Below are positions 56,154-64,000 of a stretch of DNA of 64,000 nt, piece by piece. The notes beneath the pieces are model-generated. The model did not search any database, was not told the DNA's origin, and saw only the letters and a list, made by a program, of their open reading frames with translations. Within the stretch, counting starts at the first letter, position 1; every line of letters starts with the position of its first letter. Location of the stretch: NCBI RefSeq assembly GCF_003752415.1, contig NZ_RKHG01000001.1, positions 3,100,001-3,164,000 of the forward strand, written 5' to 3'. A program made the translations under genes and the position numbers. This DNA is from Luteococcus japonicus (GTDB lineage: Bacteria > Actinomycetota > Actinomycetes > Propionibacteriales > Propionibacteriaceae).

Positions 56154-57437
56154 ATGAACCCGATCCGTCGAAGCACCTTGCCCCATGGCCTGCGCGTGGT
56201 CACCGAACACGTGCCGGGGGCCCGCGCCTTCAACATCGGCGTCTTCGTCGGTGTCGGCTCCCGCGACGAGGGCCCCGGAGAACACGGTGCCAGTCACTTC
56301 CTGGAGCACGTCCTGTTCAAGGGCACCCCGACGCGCACCGCGGAGGAGATCTCCGCCGCCGTCGAACGGTTCGGCGGAGACCTCAATGCCTACACCACCC
56401 GCGAGTACACCTGCTTCCACGCCCGGGTGCTCGACGACCAGGCCGTAACCGCCCTGGACGTGCTGACCGACATGCTCTCCCGCTCACTGGTCACCGCCAC
56501 AGACCTGGGGACGGAGCGGGAGGTGATCCTCGACGAGATCGCCATGCACGACGACGACCCCTCCGAGGTGGCGATCGAGGGCGTCATCGCGGCCCTCTTC
56601 GACGGCACCATGCTGGCTCCCACGGTGATCGGATCATCCACGTCGATCCGTCGGATGAGCACCCAACGCGTGCGTGACTACTGGCGGCGCACCTACACCA
56701 GCGGGAGGATCGTGGTCTGCGCCGTCGGTGACGTCGACCACGACTCGCTGTGCGCCGCCCTGGCCGATTTCGACGAAGCCCTCACCGGCCCCCGCGAAGC
56801 GCACCGCACGCCCGCACGCCCGTCGGCCCGCCGGCCGGTCCGGGTGCGCAGCAATGACCTGTCCCAGACCTCCGTGGTGCTGGGTTTCGAGACCTTCGGC
56901 AACCGAGACCCCCGCCGGGAGGCGCTGGCCCTGCTGGCCGTCGCCCTGGGAGGAGGGATGAGCTCCCGCCTCTTCCTGGAGGTGCGGGAACGTCGCGCCC
57001 TGGCCTACACCATCGACTGCTCGGAGTCCGCCTGGAGTGATGCCGGGCTGATGACCATCGACTGGCAGGCACTGCCAGGACGCACCGCCGAGATCATGGA
57101 CGTGGTGCGCACCATCGTCGTCGACGTGCGTGAGAACGGCATCACCGCCGACGAACTGGACGCTGCCAAGGGCCAACTGGTGGGGCAGAGTATCCTGCAC
57201 TACGAGAATCCGGGTTCCCGGATGAGCCGTCTGGGTGCCGCGGAACTGGCCGGTGAACAGCGCACCCTTGACGAGATGCTCGAAGCCTTCCATGCCGTCA
57301 CCCTCGACGAGGTCAACGCGCTGGCCCGCGACGTGCTGGCCCCGGCTCCCGTGATCAGCATGGCCGGTGCCGCGGCCCCGCGCGGTGCCGCCCACCGGCT
57401 GCGCGAAGGCTGGGCCCGGGGCGATATCGCCCACTGA
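56154..57437 (+). CDS. M16-family zinc peptidase
   Basis: 427 aa. The inverted zinc motif HxxEH is HFLEH at residues 48-52, with the distal glutamate region around TREYTCFHARVL. The C-terminal half is the inactive M16_C domain with RRALAYTIDC and GGGMSSRLF. Related to the processing-peptidase-like proteins found after pnp in most actinobacteria; the substrate is unknown. ATG 56154 has GAAGGA before it. Confidence 0.93.
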   Translation: MNPIRRSTLPHGLRVVTEHVPGARAFNIGVFVGVGSRDEGPGEHGASHFLEHVLFKGTPTRTAEEISAAVERFGGDLNAYTTREYTCFHARVLDDQAVTALDVLTDMLSRSLVTATDLGTEREVILDEIAMHDDDPSEVAIEGVIAALFDGTMLAPTVIGSSTSIRRMSTQRVRDYWRRTYTSGRIVVCAVGDVDHDSLCAALADFDEALTGPREAHRTPARPSARRPVRVRSNDLSQTSVVLGFETFGNRDPRREALALLAVALGGGMSSRLFLEVRERRALAYTIDCSESAWSDAGLMTIDWQALPGRTAEIMDVVRTIVVDVRENGITADELDAAKGQLVGQSILHYENPGSRMSRLGAAELAGEQRTLDEMLEAFHAVTLDEVNALARDVLAPAPVISMAGAAAPRGAAHRLREGWARGDIAH

Positions 57438-57467
57438 CACACCGCGGTGGAGGTTGGTTTCGGCCCC

Positions 57468-57473
57468 TAGTCT
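57468..57473 (+). promoter_or_regulatory. -10 hexamer TAGTCT of the ABC remnant
   Basis: TAGTCT followed by 6 nt and the GTG at 57480, without a Shine-Dalgarno: leaderless type. The promoter seems intact although the gene behind it is broken. Confidence 0.45.
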
Positions 57474-57479
57474 CGCCGT

Positions 57480-58503
57480 GTGAACAGCAATCCCGCCCGT
57501 CCACGGGCCCTCCTCCGGTGGTTCACCGGGCTCGCGCTGGCGCTGGCCGCCCTGCTCGCGGTGCCGGCCGTCGCCCAGACCGCCCGCGCCGAGTCCGACC
57601 CGCGCCCCGCCGAGCTTCCCAAGACCCTGAAGGTGGGAACTGAGGGGGTATACCCGCCCTTCAGCTTCCACGAGGGAAGCAAACTCACCGGCTATGACAT
57701 CGAGTACTTCAACGAGGTGGCGCGCCGCCTCGGTGTCGAGGTGAGCTATGTCGAGACGCCGTGGGACTCGATCTTCGCCGCACTGGACTCTGGCCGGATC
57801 GACATCATCGCCAACCAGGTCACCAAGAATCCGGAACGCACGGCCCGCTATGACCTCTCCCGTCCACCTGCCCGACGAGGGCATCGTGCGGATCCAGGAC
57901 ACGACGGTCGACTTCGCCACGCTCAGGCGCGGGCGGCATGGTCACGCCGTGGGGGAGTCTGCCCGGGAGGTGGTCGTGCTGCGCGCCCACAGCGGCATGG
58001 TCTTCCAGCAGCACAACCTGTTCGGGCACCGCACCGTGCTTGAGAATGTCACCGAGGGCCCCGTTCTGGTGCAGGGCCACCCGCGCACGGAGGCGGAGCA
58101 GGAGGGGCGTGAACTGCTGGCCAAGGTGGGCCTGGCCGACCAGGCGGACAAGTATCCGCACCAGCTGTCCGGCGGGCAGCAGCAGCGCGTGGGCATCGCC
58201 CGGGCCCTGGCCCAGCGCCCAGACCTGCTCCTGTTCGACGAACCCACCAGTGCCCTTGACCCGGAACTGGTGGGCGAGGTCTTGGGCGTGATGCGGCAGT
58301 TGGCTGACGAGGGACGCACCATGCTGGTGGTCACCCATGAGATGCGCTTTGCCCGTGATGTGGCGGACCAGGTGCTCTTCATGGACGCCGGTGTGGTGGT
58401 GGAACAGGGCGCACCGGCCGACGTGATCGACCACCCGCAGCATCCCCGCACCCAGGCCTTCCTGCGACGGGTGCTGGACCCGTTGCATGGCCAGCACGGG
58501 TAG
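57480..58503 (+). pseudogene. Collapsed amino-acid ABC transporter (binding protein / ATPase remnants)
   Basis: Two gene fragments joined by a deletion. The first (57480 to about 57860) is the start of an extracellular amino-acid-binding protein: signal peptide (residues 1-38), then LKVGTEGVYPPFSFHEG and [20 protein letters not shown], after which homology stops. The second, in another frame (about 57864-58503), is the rest of a GlnQ-type ATPase: [16 protein letters not shown] (Q loop), [16 protein letters not shown] (signature), [14 protein letters not shown] (Walker B) and VTHEM (switch). The Walker A loop, the permease gene and the C-terminal two thirds of the binding protein are missing. 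A non-functional fusion. Confidence 0.85.
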
Positions 58504-58565
58504 CTGCACACCGGGCATCATCCCGGTCGTTGGCATGTCGTCGAGCATTGTTCACCTGAGGTGGG

Positions 58566-58571
58566 CATACT
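58566..58571 (+). promoter_or_regulatory. Possible -10 of the NRPS gene
   Basis: CATACT hexamer followed by 7 nt and the GTG at 58579, with no Shine-Dalgarno: same spacing as the other leaderless-type promoters, with a weaker first base. Confidence 0.35.
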
Positions 58572-58578
58572 GCGCGGG

Positions 58579-61500
58579 GTGAGTGCTGCAGAACCTCCCC
58601 AACCCACCGTCGTCGACCCACTGCTGCGGGGCCGCCGTGCCCCGGCCCCCCGCACGCTGGTGGAGTGCTTCGACGACGTCTGCGAACGCTTCGGTGACCA
58701 GCCCGCCCTGGATGCCGGTGGCCAGGTGCTGACCTACGACGAGTTCAGTGAGGCCGCCGGTGAGGTGGCCGCAGAACTGGCAGGTCTGGGGATCGGCCGT
58801 GGGGACAAGGTGGGGGTGCGGGTGCCGTCGGGCTCCGCAGACCTCTATGTCGCCATCATGGGCATCCTGCTGGCGGGAGCCGCCTACGTGCCGGTCGACG
58901 CCGATGACCCCGACGAACGTGCCCGCACCGTCTTCGAGGAGTCCGCGGCGGCCGCCGTGATCACCAAGGACCTGGTGGTCACGAGCCGTCTGACCGCAGT
59001 TCGTGAGCCCCACGAGGACACCGAACCTGGTCTGGCCGACGACTGCTGGGTGATCTTCACCTCCGGATCCACCGGAAAACCCAAGGGCGTGGCCGTCAGC
59101 CACCGCAGTGCCGCTGCCTTCGTCGACGCGGAGGCGCGCCTCTTCCTGCAGGGCAAGCCGCTGGGCCCCGGGGACCGGGTGATGGCCGGCCTCAGCGTGG
59201 CCTTCGACGCCAGCTGTGAGGAGATGTGGCTGGCCTGGGCCTACGGCGGCTGCCTGGTTCCCGCGCCCCGCAGCCTGGTGAAGTCGGGCGTGGACCTGGG
59301 GCCGTGGTTGATCGCCAACCGGATCACCGTCGTGTCCACCGTGCCCACGCTGGTCAGTCTGTGGCCCACCGAGGCAATGGACCGGGTCCGGCTGCTGATC
59401 GTCGGCGGCGAGGCCTGTCCGCCGGAACTGGGCGCCCGCTTCGCCACCGCGTCCCGCGAGGTGTGGAACACCTACGGCCCCACCGAGGCGACCGTCGTCG
59501 CCTGCGCCGCGCAGCTCGACGGCACACCGCCCGTACGGATCGGGCTTCCGCTCGACGGCTGGGACCTGGCCGTCGTCGACGCCGAGGGCAACCCGGTCCC
59601 AGAGGGCGGGGAGGGGGAGCTGATCATCGGCGGCGTCGGGCTGGCCCGCTACCTGGACCCCGAGAAGGACGCCGAGAAGTACGCCCCGATGCCCAGCCTG
59701 GGCTGGGAACGCGCCTACCGCTCCGGTGACGTGGTGGTCAACGACCCGGCCGGGCTGCTCTTCCGCGGCCGCGCCGATGACCAGGTGAAGGTGGGTGGCC
59801 GCCGGATCGAGCTGGGCGAGATCGACTCCGCCCTGCTCCAGCTGCCCGGCGTGCAGGGTGCCGCCGCCGCCGTGCGCAAGACCGCCAGCGGCAATGCACT
59901 GATCGTCGGCTACCTCACCGTCGACGAGACCTTCGACAAGGCTGCCAGCCTTGCCAAGCTTCGGGCCGACATGCCTGCTGCCCTGGTGCCGCGGCTCGCC
60001 GTCGTCGAGGACCTGCCCACCCGCACCAGCGGAAAGATCGATCGCGACGCACTGCCCTGGCCACTGCCCGACGCCGAAGGCGGAGACTCGGACCTCACAG
60101 AGACGGGCCGCTGGGTGGCCGGCATCTGGCGCGACGTGCTGGGCAGTCGCCCCGCCATGCCCGACGAGGACTTCTTCACCCTGGGCGGCGGCTCGCTGAC
60201 CGCCGCGCAGATCGTGGCCCGGGTCCGCGAGCGCAACCCCAGCGTCACCGTCGCCGACGTCTACGAACACCCGGCCATCGGCTCCTTCGCCGACTGGTTC
60301 GACGCCCAGACCTCCCCGTCCGGGCGTCTGAACGAGCCCGTCCACCCGGTACCGCGCAAGACCCAGGCCGGCCAGCTGGCCGCCCTGCTGGGTCTGCGCA
60401 CCATCAGTGGGCTGCGCTGGCTCTTCTGGCTGGCCCTGGGCTGTCGGCTGGCCGGGGAACTGGGCTGGGCTTTCCCGGTCACCGCGCTCCCGGTGGCACC
60501 GTGGTGGGCGCTGACGCTGGGCTGGGCGATGCTGGTCTTCCCGCCCGGCCGCCTCGCGCTGAGTGCACTGGCCGCTCGCACCATCCTGCGCGGCATCACA
60601 CCCGGCAGCTATCCACGCGGCGGCAAGGTGCACCTCCGCGTCTGGCTGGCCGAACGCGTGGCCGACGAACTGGGAGCCGGCCTGATCTCCGGTGCCGGTC
60701 TGGTGCGTTGGTACGCCCGACTGCTGGGGTGCGACGTGGGCCGCGGCATCGACCTGCACGCCATGCCGCCCATCACCGGCCACCTGACGCTGGAGGACGG
60801 CTGCTCCATCGAGTCCGAGGTGGACCTGTCCGGGCACTGGATCGATGGCGCCACCCTTCACCTGGGGCACGTCCAGGTGGGGCGCGAGGCGCGGATCGGC
60901 GCCCGTTCCACCCTGGTGGGTGGGGCCCGGGTGGGTGCCGGTGCCGAGATCTCACCCGGCTCGGCGGTCTTCGGGAAGGTTCCGCCCGGTGAGCACTGGT
61001 CGGGTTCCCCGGCGGTGCGGATCGGGGAGGCCCGCGGTCCGTGGGAGGCCCGTCCGCCGGCCCGCCAGGCGTGGACCTGGCTCTACGGCCTGACCGGGAT
61101 CGGCATCTCGCTGCTGCCGGTGCTCGCGATCGGCGTCGGGGCGGCCGTGGCCTGGCCCGCGATGTCCGCGACGACCAGCCTGACCGGCGCCCTGCGCGCC
61201 GCGCTGCTCTGGCTGCCGCTGGCGGGCCTGGCCGGATATGCGTCCCTGGTGGCGATGGTCTGGCTGTGGATCCGCGCCCTCGGCGTCGGCCTGCGTCCCG
61301 GTCACCACCCCGTCCAGGGCCGTCAGGCGCTGCAGGCGTGGGCGACGATGCGCCTGATGGACGAGGCCCGCACCTGGCTCTTCCCGCTCTACGCCGGGGC
61401 GGCCACCACCTGGTGGCTGCGCGCGCTGGGCGCAGACATGGGCAAGGACGCCGAGGCCTCCACCGTGCTGATGATCCCGTCGCTGACCAGCGTCGGTGCA

Positions 61501-62457
61501 GGGGCCTTCCTGGCCGACGACACCCTGATCGGCGGCTATGAGCTGGGCGGTGGCTGGCTGCGGATCGAGAAGGTGAAGATCGGCAAGGGCGCCTTCGTCG
61601 GGAACTCCGGCATGGCAGCCCCCGGACGCAAGGTGCCCAAGCGTTCCCTGGTGGCGGTGCTGTCCGCCGCGCCGCGTCGCAAGAAGGCCAAGGCGGGTGC
61701 CTCCTGGGTGGGTTCCCCGCCGGCGAAGCTACGACGGGTGGAGAACGACGTCGACGCTGAGCGCACGTACGCCCCGCCGCGCCGGCTGCGGGTGGCCCGC
61801 GGCCTCGTCGAGACCTGCCGGGTGCTGGCCCTGCTCACCCACCTGGGCATCCACCTGGCCGTTGCCGCCGCGCTGTTCTGGCTGGCGCACCGGATCGGCT
61901 GGTGGGCGCCGGCCCTGGCCAGTGGCGTCGTGCTGCTCGCCTGTGGTGCCGTGGCGGTCGGCTTCGCGGTGGCCGCCAAGTGGCTGCTGGTGGGCCGTTG
62001 GAAGCCCTCGGAACACCCGCTGTGGTCCGGCTTCGTGTGGCGCGGCGAACTGGCCGACACCTTCGTCGAGTCCGTCGCCGTGCCGTGGCTGCTGCGCTGG
62101 ATCCCCGGTACCCCGCTGCTCAATGTCTACTTCCGCAGCATGGGTGCGAAGATTGGCCGTGGCGTGTGGTGCGAGACCTACTGGCTGCCCGAACACGACC
62201 TGATCCACCTCGCACAAGGGGCGACGGTCAACAAGGGGTGCGTGGTGCAGACCCACCTCTTCCACGACCGGGTGCTGTCCATGGACACCGTCACGCTGGG
62301 ACGCGGCGCCACCCTGGGCCCCAACTCGGTGATCCTGCCGGCCTCGACGCTGGGCAAGCACGCCACGGTCGGACCGGTCTCGCTGGTGATGCGCGGCGAG
62401 TCCGTGCCGGACAAGACGCGCTGGATCGGCAATCCGATTGGACCGTGGGAGGACTGA
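58579..62457 (+). CDS. Pls/PosA-family non-ribosomal peptide synthetase
   Basis: 1292 aa. Residues about 20-500 are an adenylation domain: WVIFTSGSTGKPKG near 158, NTYGPTEATV, YRSGDVV, GRADDQVKVGGRRIELGEID, and the terminal lysine in RTSGKIDRD. Residues about 515-590 are a carrier domain with the phosphopantetheine serine in FFTLGGGSLTAAQ (near 538). The C-terminal ~690 residues hold several transmembrane helices alternating with left-handed beta-helix (hexapeptide) segments (TLEDGCSIESEVDLSG, VQVGREARIGARSTLVGGARVGAGA in part, AQGATVNKGCVVQTH). This A-T-membrane layout is that of poly-lysine-synthetase-like (Pls/PosA) enzymes; no normal condensation or thioesterase domain is visible. Amino acid and product are unknown. 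Starts at GTG 58579; 18 upstream bases are open. Confidence 0.88.
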   Translation: MSAAEPPQPTVVDPLLRGRRAPAPRTLVECFDDVCERFGDQPALDAGGQVLTYDEFSEAAGEVAAELAGLGIGRGDKVGVRVPSGSADLYVAIMGILLAGAAYVPVDADDPDERARTVFEESAAAAVITKDLVVTSRLTAVREPHEDTEPGLADDCWVIFTSGSTGKPKGVAVSHRSAAAFVDAEARLFLQGKPLGPGDRVMAGLSVAFDASCEEMWLAWAYGGCLVPAPRSLVKSGVDLGPWLIANRITVVSTVPTLVSLWPTEAMDRVRLLIVGGEACPPELGARFATASREVWNTYGPTEATVVACAAQLDGTPPVRIGLPLDGWDLAVVDAEGNPVPEGGEGELIIGGVGLARYLDPEKDAEKYAPMPSLGWERAYRSGDVVVNDPAGLLFRGRADDQVKVGGRRIELGEIDSALLQLPGVQGAAAAVRKTASGNALIVGYLTVDETFDKAASLAKLRADMPAALVPRLAVVEDLPTRTSGKIDRDALPWPLPDAEGGDSDLTETGRWVAGIWRDVLGSRPAMPDEDFFTLGGGSLTAAQIVARVRERNPSVTVADVYEHPAIGSFADWFDAQTSPSGRLNEPVHPVPRKTQAGQLAALLGLRTISGLRWLFWLALGCRLAGELGWAFPVTALPVAPWWALTLGWAMLVFPPGRLALSALAARTILRGITPGSYPRGGKVHLRVWLAERVADELGAGLISGAGLVRWYARLLGCDVGRGIDLHAMPPITGHLTLEDGCSIESEVDLSGHWIDGATLHLGHVQVGREARIGARSTLVGGARVGAGAEISPGSAVFGKVPPGEHWSGSPAVRIGEARGPWEARPPARQAWTWLYGLTGIGISLLPVLAIGVGAAVAWPAMSATTSLTGALRAALLWLPLAGLAGYASLVAMVWLWIRALGVGLRPGHHPVQGRQALQAWATMRLMDEARTWLFPLYAGAATTWWLRALGADMGKDAEASTVLMIPSLTSVGAGAFLADDTLIGGYELGGGWLRIEKVKIGKGAFVGNSGMAAPGRKVPKRSLVAVLSAAPRRKKAKAGASWVGSPPAKLRRVENDVDAERTYAPPRRLRVARGLVETCRVLALLTHLGIHLAVAAALFWLAHRIGWWAPALASGVVLLACGAVAVGFAVAAKWLLVGRWKPSEHPLWSGFVWRGELADTFVESVAVPWLLRWIPGTPLLNVYFRSMGAKIGRGVWCETYWLPEHDLIHLAQGATVNKGCVVQTHLFHDRVLSMDTVTLGRGATLGPNSVILPASTLGKHATVGPVSLVMRGESVPDKTRWIGNPIGPWED

Positions 62458-62463
62458 GGGGCC

Positions 62464-62469
62464 TAGGCT
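62464..62469 (+). promoter_or_regulatory. -10 hexamer TAGGCT of the aminopeptidase gene
   Basis: TAGGCT immediately after the NRPS stop, 70 nt before the aminopeptidase ATG. It gives a leader of about 60 nt that consists mostly of the 13-bp triple repeat. Confidence 0.45.
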
Positions 62470-62477
62470 GTATCCCT

Positions 62478-62516
62478 GTCCGCACGAAGAGTCCGCACGA
62501 AGAGTCCGCACGAAGA
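62478..62516 (+). repeat. Three perfect 13-bp tandem repeats in aminopeptidase leader
   Basis: GTCCGCACGAAGA occurs three times head to tail (62478-62490, 62491-62503, 62504-62516) without any mismatch. The array lies between the probable -10 (62464-62469) and the ribosome binding site (GAGGAGA, about 62526-62532), so it is transcribed. Confidence 0.95.
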
Positions 62517-62538
62517 CGACGAGCACGAGGAGACCCAG

Positions 62539-63864
62539 ATGGCCGCGCCGGATCCGTACCTTTCCGGACACGGCGACGACCGCTACCGCGTGCGTCACTA
62601 CGACCTGCGGCTGGACTACAAGGTCACCACGAATCGGCTCGACGAGGTCGCGGTGCTGGACGTGGAGATGGTGGCCGACGCCAAGCAGCTGGAGCTGGAC
62701 CTGTCCGGCCTGCAGGTCTCCAAGGTGCTCGTCGACGGCACCAAGGCCCGCCACCGTACCCGCAATCGCAAGCTCCTGGTGGAGCTGGGCGCCGCCGAAG
62801 CGGGGGACCGCTTCCGGGTGACGGTGAACTGTGCCGGCAAGCCGCGCCCCGTGCCCGGCGTGCACGGCGCCGCCGGCTGGGAGGAACTGACCGACGGGGT
62901 CCTGGTCGGTTCCCAGCCGCAGGGCGCGCCCGGTTGGTTCCCGTGCAATGACGACGCCGCGGACAAGGCCACCTACCGGATCCAGCTCGACGTGGCCCAG
63001 AGCTACCACGTCGTCGCCAACGGCACCCTGGTGGACCAGGAGAACCGTGGCGGCAGCACGCGCTGGGTCTACGAGATGGACGCCCCGATGGCGCCCTACC
63101 TGGCCACCGTGCAGATCGGCCACTACGTCACCACCGATCTCTCGGGTGCTCCGGTGCCGGTGCAGATCGTCCACCCGCCGCACGTCGCCGTCGGTGCCGG
63201 CACCGCCTTCGAGCACCAGGCGGAGATGGTGCGCCACTTCGTCGACCTGTTCGGCCCCTACCCCTTCCGGCAGTACCGCGCCGTGGTGGCCAATGACGTG
63301 CTGGAGATCCCGCTGGAGGCCCAGGGGCTGAGCTCCTTCGGGCGCAACTTCGCCCGGCCCACCTGGGAGAACGAACGCCTGGTGGCCCATGAGCTGTCCC
63401 ACCAGTGGTTCGGCAACAGCGTCACCGCAAGCCAGCTGGCAGACATCTGGCTGCACGAGGGATTCGCCTGCTATTCGGAATGGCTGTGGGCGGACCACCG
63501 CGCCGCCACGGATCCGCGGGTGCTGGACGTGCAGGCCCAGGCCGAACGCCACCACCGGGACCTGGCGCAGGAGAAGCAGGGGCTGGTGCTCACCGAACCC
63601 GGCATGCCCAACATGTTCGACGACTGGGTCTACAAGCGCGGCGCGCTGACCCTGCACGCGGTACGTGCCTGCCTCGGCGATGACGCCTTCTTCCGGATGC
63701 TGCAGTCCTGGACCGCCACCCACGCCGGCGGCATCGTGACCACCAAGATGTTCGTGGACCACTGCATCGAATTCGCCTCCGACGACGGTTTCGAGCTGGC
63801 AGCCACCCTCGACGCGTGGCTCAACCAGCCACGACTTCCAGGGCTACCGGTCCTTCGCCGCTGA
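62539..63864 (+). CDS. M1-family metallo-aminopeptidase
   Basis: 441 aa. Zinc site HELSH at residues 284-288 (within VAHELSHQWFGNSVT) with the third ligand Glu307 in LHEGFACYSEWLW, 18 residues on, as in M1 peptidases. The N-terminal beta-sandwich (about 1-200) is present; the exopeptidase signature is only loosely visible in the region before the zinc site. It lacks the long C-terminal helical domain of PepN and ends soon after the catalytic domain. Such short M1 enzymes often sit next to Pls/PosA-type NRPS genes; a role in processing its product is inference. Overlaps the convergent PPTase gene by 44 bp. Confidence 0.92.
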   Translation: MAAPDPYLSGHGDDRYRVRHYDLRLDYKVTTNRLDEVAVLDVEMVADAKQLELDLSGLQVSKVLVDGTKARHRTRNRKLLVELGAAEAGDRFRVTVNCAGKPRPVPGVHGAAGWEELTDGVLVGSQPQGAPGWFPCNDDAADKATYRIQLDVAQSYHVVANGTLVDQENRGGSTRWVYEMDAPMAPYLATVQIGHYVTTDLSGAPVPVQIVHPPHVAVGAGTAFEHQAEMVRHFVDLFGPYPFRQYRAVVANDVLEIPLEAQGLSSFGRNFARPTWENERLVAHELSHQWFGNSVTASQLADIWLHEGFACYSEWLWADHRAATDPRVLDVQAQAERHHRDLAQEKQGLVLTEPGMPNMFDDWVYKRGALTLHAVRACLGDDAFFRMLQSWTATHAGGIVTTKMFVDHCIEFASDDGFELAATLDAWLNQPRLPGLPVLRR

Positions 63865-64000
63865 CGGCCTCGTCCCCCAGCGCGACTGCGCAGGCCCAGC
63901 CCGGCCCCAGGTCCACGTCGACGAGCCAGGCCAGCTCCTGCTGCACGGCAAGACTGCGCGGATCCACGGTGAGACCGGTGCCGCGGGCCTTCAGTGCCGC
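63821..64000 (-). CDS. Phosphopantetheinyl transferase, C-terminal part
   Basis: Only the last 59 codons are inside the window; the gene continues past position 64000. The visible part begins AALKARGTGLTVDPRSL, matching the conserved (K-E)-A-x-L-K-A-x-G-x-G-L helix of Sfp-type 4'-phosphopantetheinyl transferases, and ends in a short beta-strand tail with ACAVALGD. It would load the carrier domain of the neighbouring NRPS. The short visible length keeps confidence moderate. Confidence 0.7.
   Translation of the reverse strand, partial: AALKARGTGLTVDPRSLAVQQELAWLVDVDLGPGWACAVALGDEAVSGEGPVALEVVAG

Overview
This window is high-GC actinobacterial chromosome, most likely from a member of the Propionibacteriaceae. 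No 16S gene is present, so the placement rests on three things: the gene order dxr-rip-ispG-GNAT-proS-(DUF4439)-rimP-nusA-ylxR-infB-rbfA-truB-ribF-rpsO-pnp-M16 peptidase, an anaerobic-type (CbiX) corrin-ring operon, and a complete biotin-dependent methylmalonyl-CoA-decarboxylase-type Na+ pump. The genus cannot be read from the sequence.

Layout. 0.1-3.4 kb: an NSS-family amino acid importer with its small subunit (MetPS-like) and NADP-type glutamate dehydrogenase. 3.5-8.4 kb: a small membrane protein, a decayed two-component system, a LOG-family protein, an AAA/DUF4143 ATPase behind a striking triple 19-bp repeat, and an alpha/beta hydrolase. 8.3-11.4 kb: a carbohydrate ABC importer on the minus strand. 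11.6-57.4 kb: the conserved isoprenoid/translation backbone named above, interrupted by accessory blocks. These are a B12 operon under a cobalamin riboswitch plus an extracellular nuclease (14-23.6 kb), a VapBC-like pair with a TSUP transporter (27.9-29.3 kb), two insertion sequences of the IS481 and IS110 families (30.3-32.9 kb), a glycerol-1-phosphate-dehydrogenase-like gene (38.6-39.9 kb), a full glucitol PTS operon with an HPr-like protein (40.9-46.6 kb), AzlCD (46.7-47.6 kb), and the decarboxylase pump (48.6-52.2 kb). 57.5-64 kb: a collapsed amino-acid ABC transporter, then a Pls/PosA-type single-module NRPS, an M1 aminopeptidase and the end of a phosphopantetheinyl transferase.

How the genes work together. 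The B12 operon makes cobalt-corrin intermediates from precorrin-2. Its product would serve B12-dependent methylmalonyl-CoA mutase, which feeds the methylmalonyl-CoA/propionyl-CoA step that the Na+-pumping decarboxylase could couple to membrane energy. The glucitol operon carries its own PRD regulator, GutM, EIIC/EIIBC/EIIA and a sorbitol-6-phosphate-dehydrogenase-like SDR. The phosphopantetheinyl transferase would activate the carrier domain of the neighbouring NRPS.

Two loci, the sensor/regulator pair at 3.8-5.0 kb and the ABC cassette at 57.5-58.5 kb, look internally deleted. A TAGNNT hexamer lying 6-7 nt before the start codon recurs at several genes without a Shine-Dalgarno, which points to widespread leaderless mRNAs. 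The least explained items are the repeat array before the DUF4143 ATPase, the structured region upstream of the IS110 transposase (candidate bridge RNA), the truncated CbiT tail of CbiE, and the NRPS/aminopeptidase/PPTase group.
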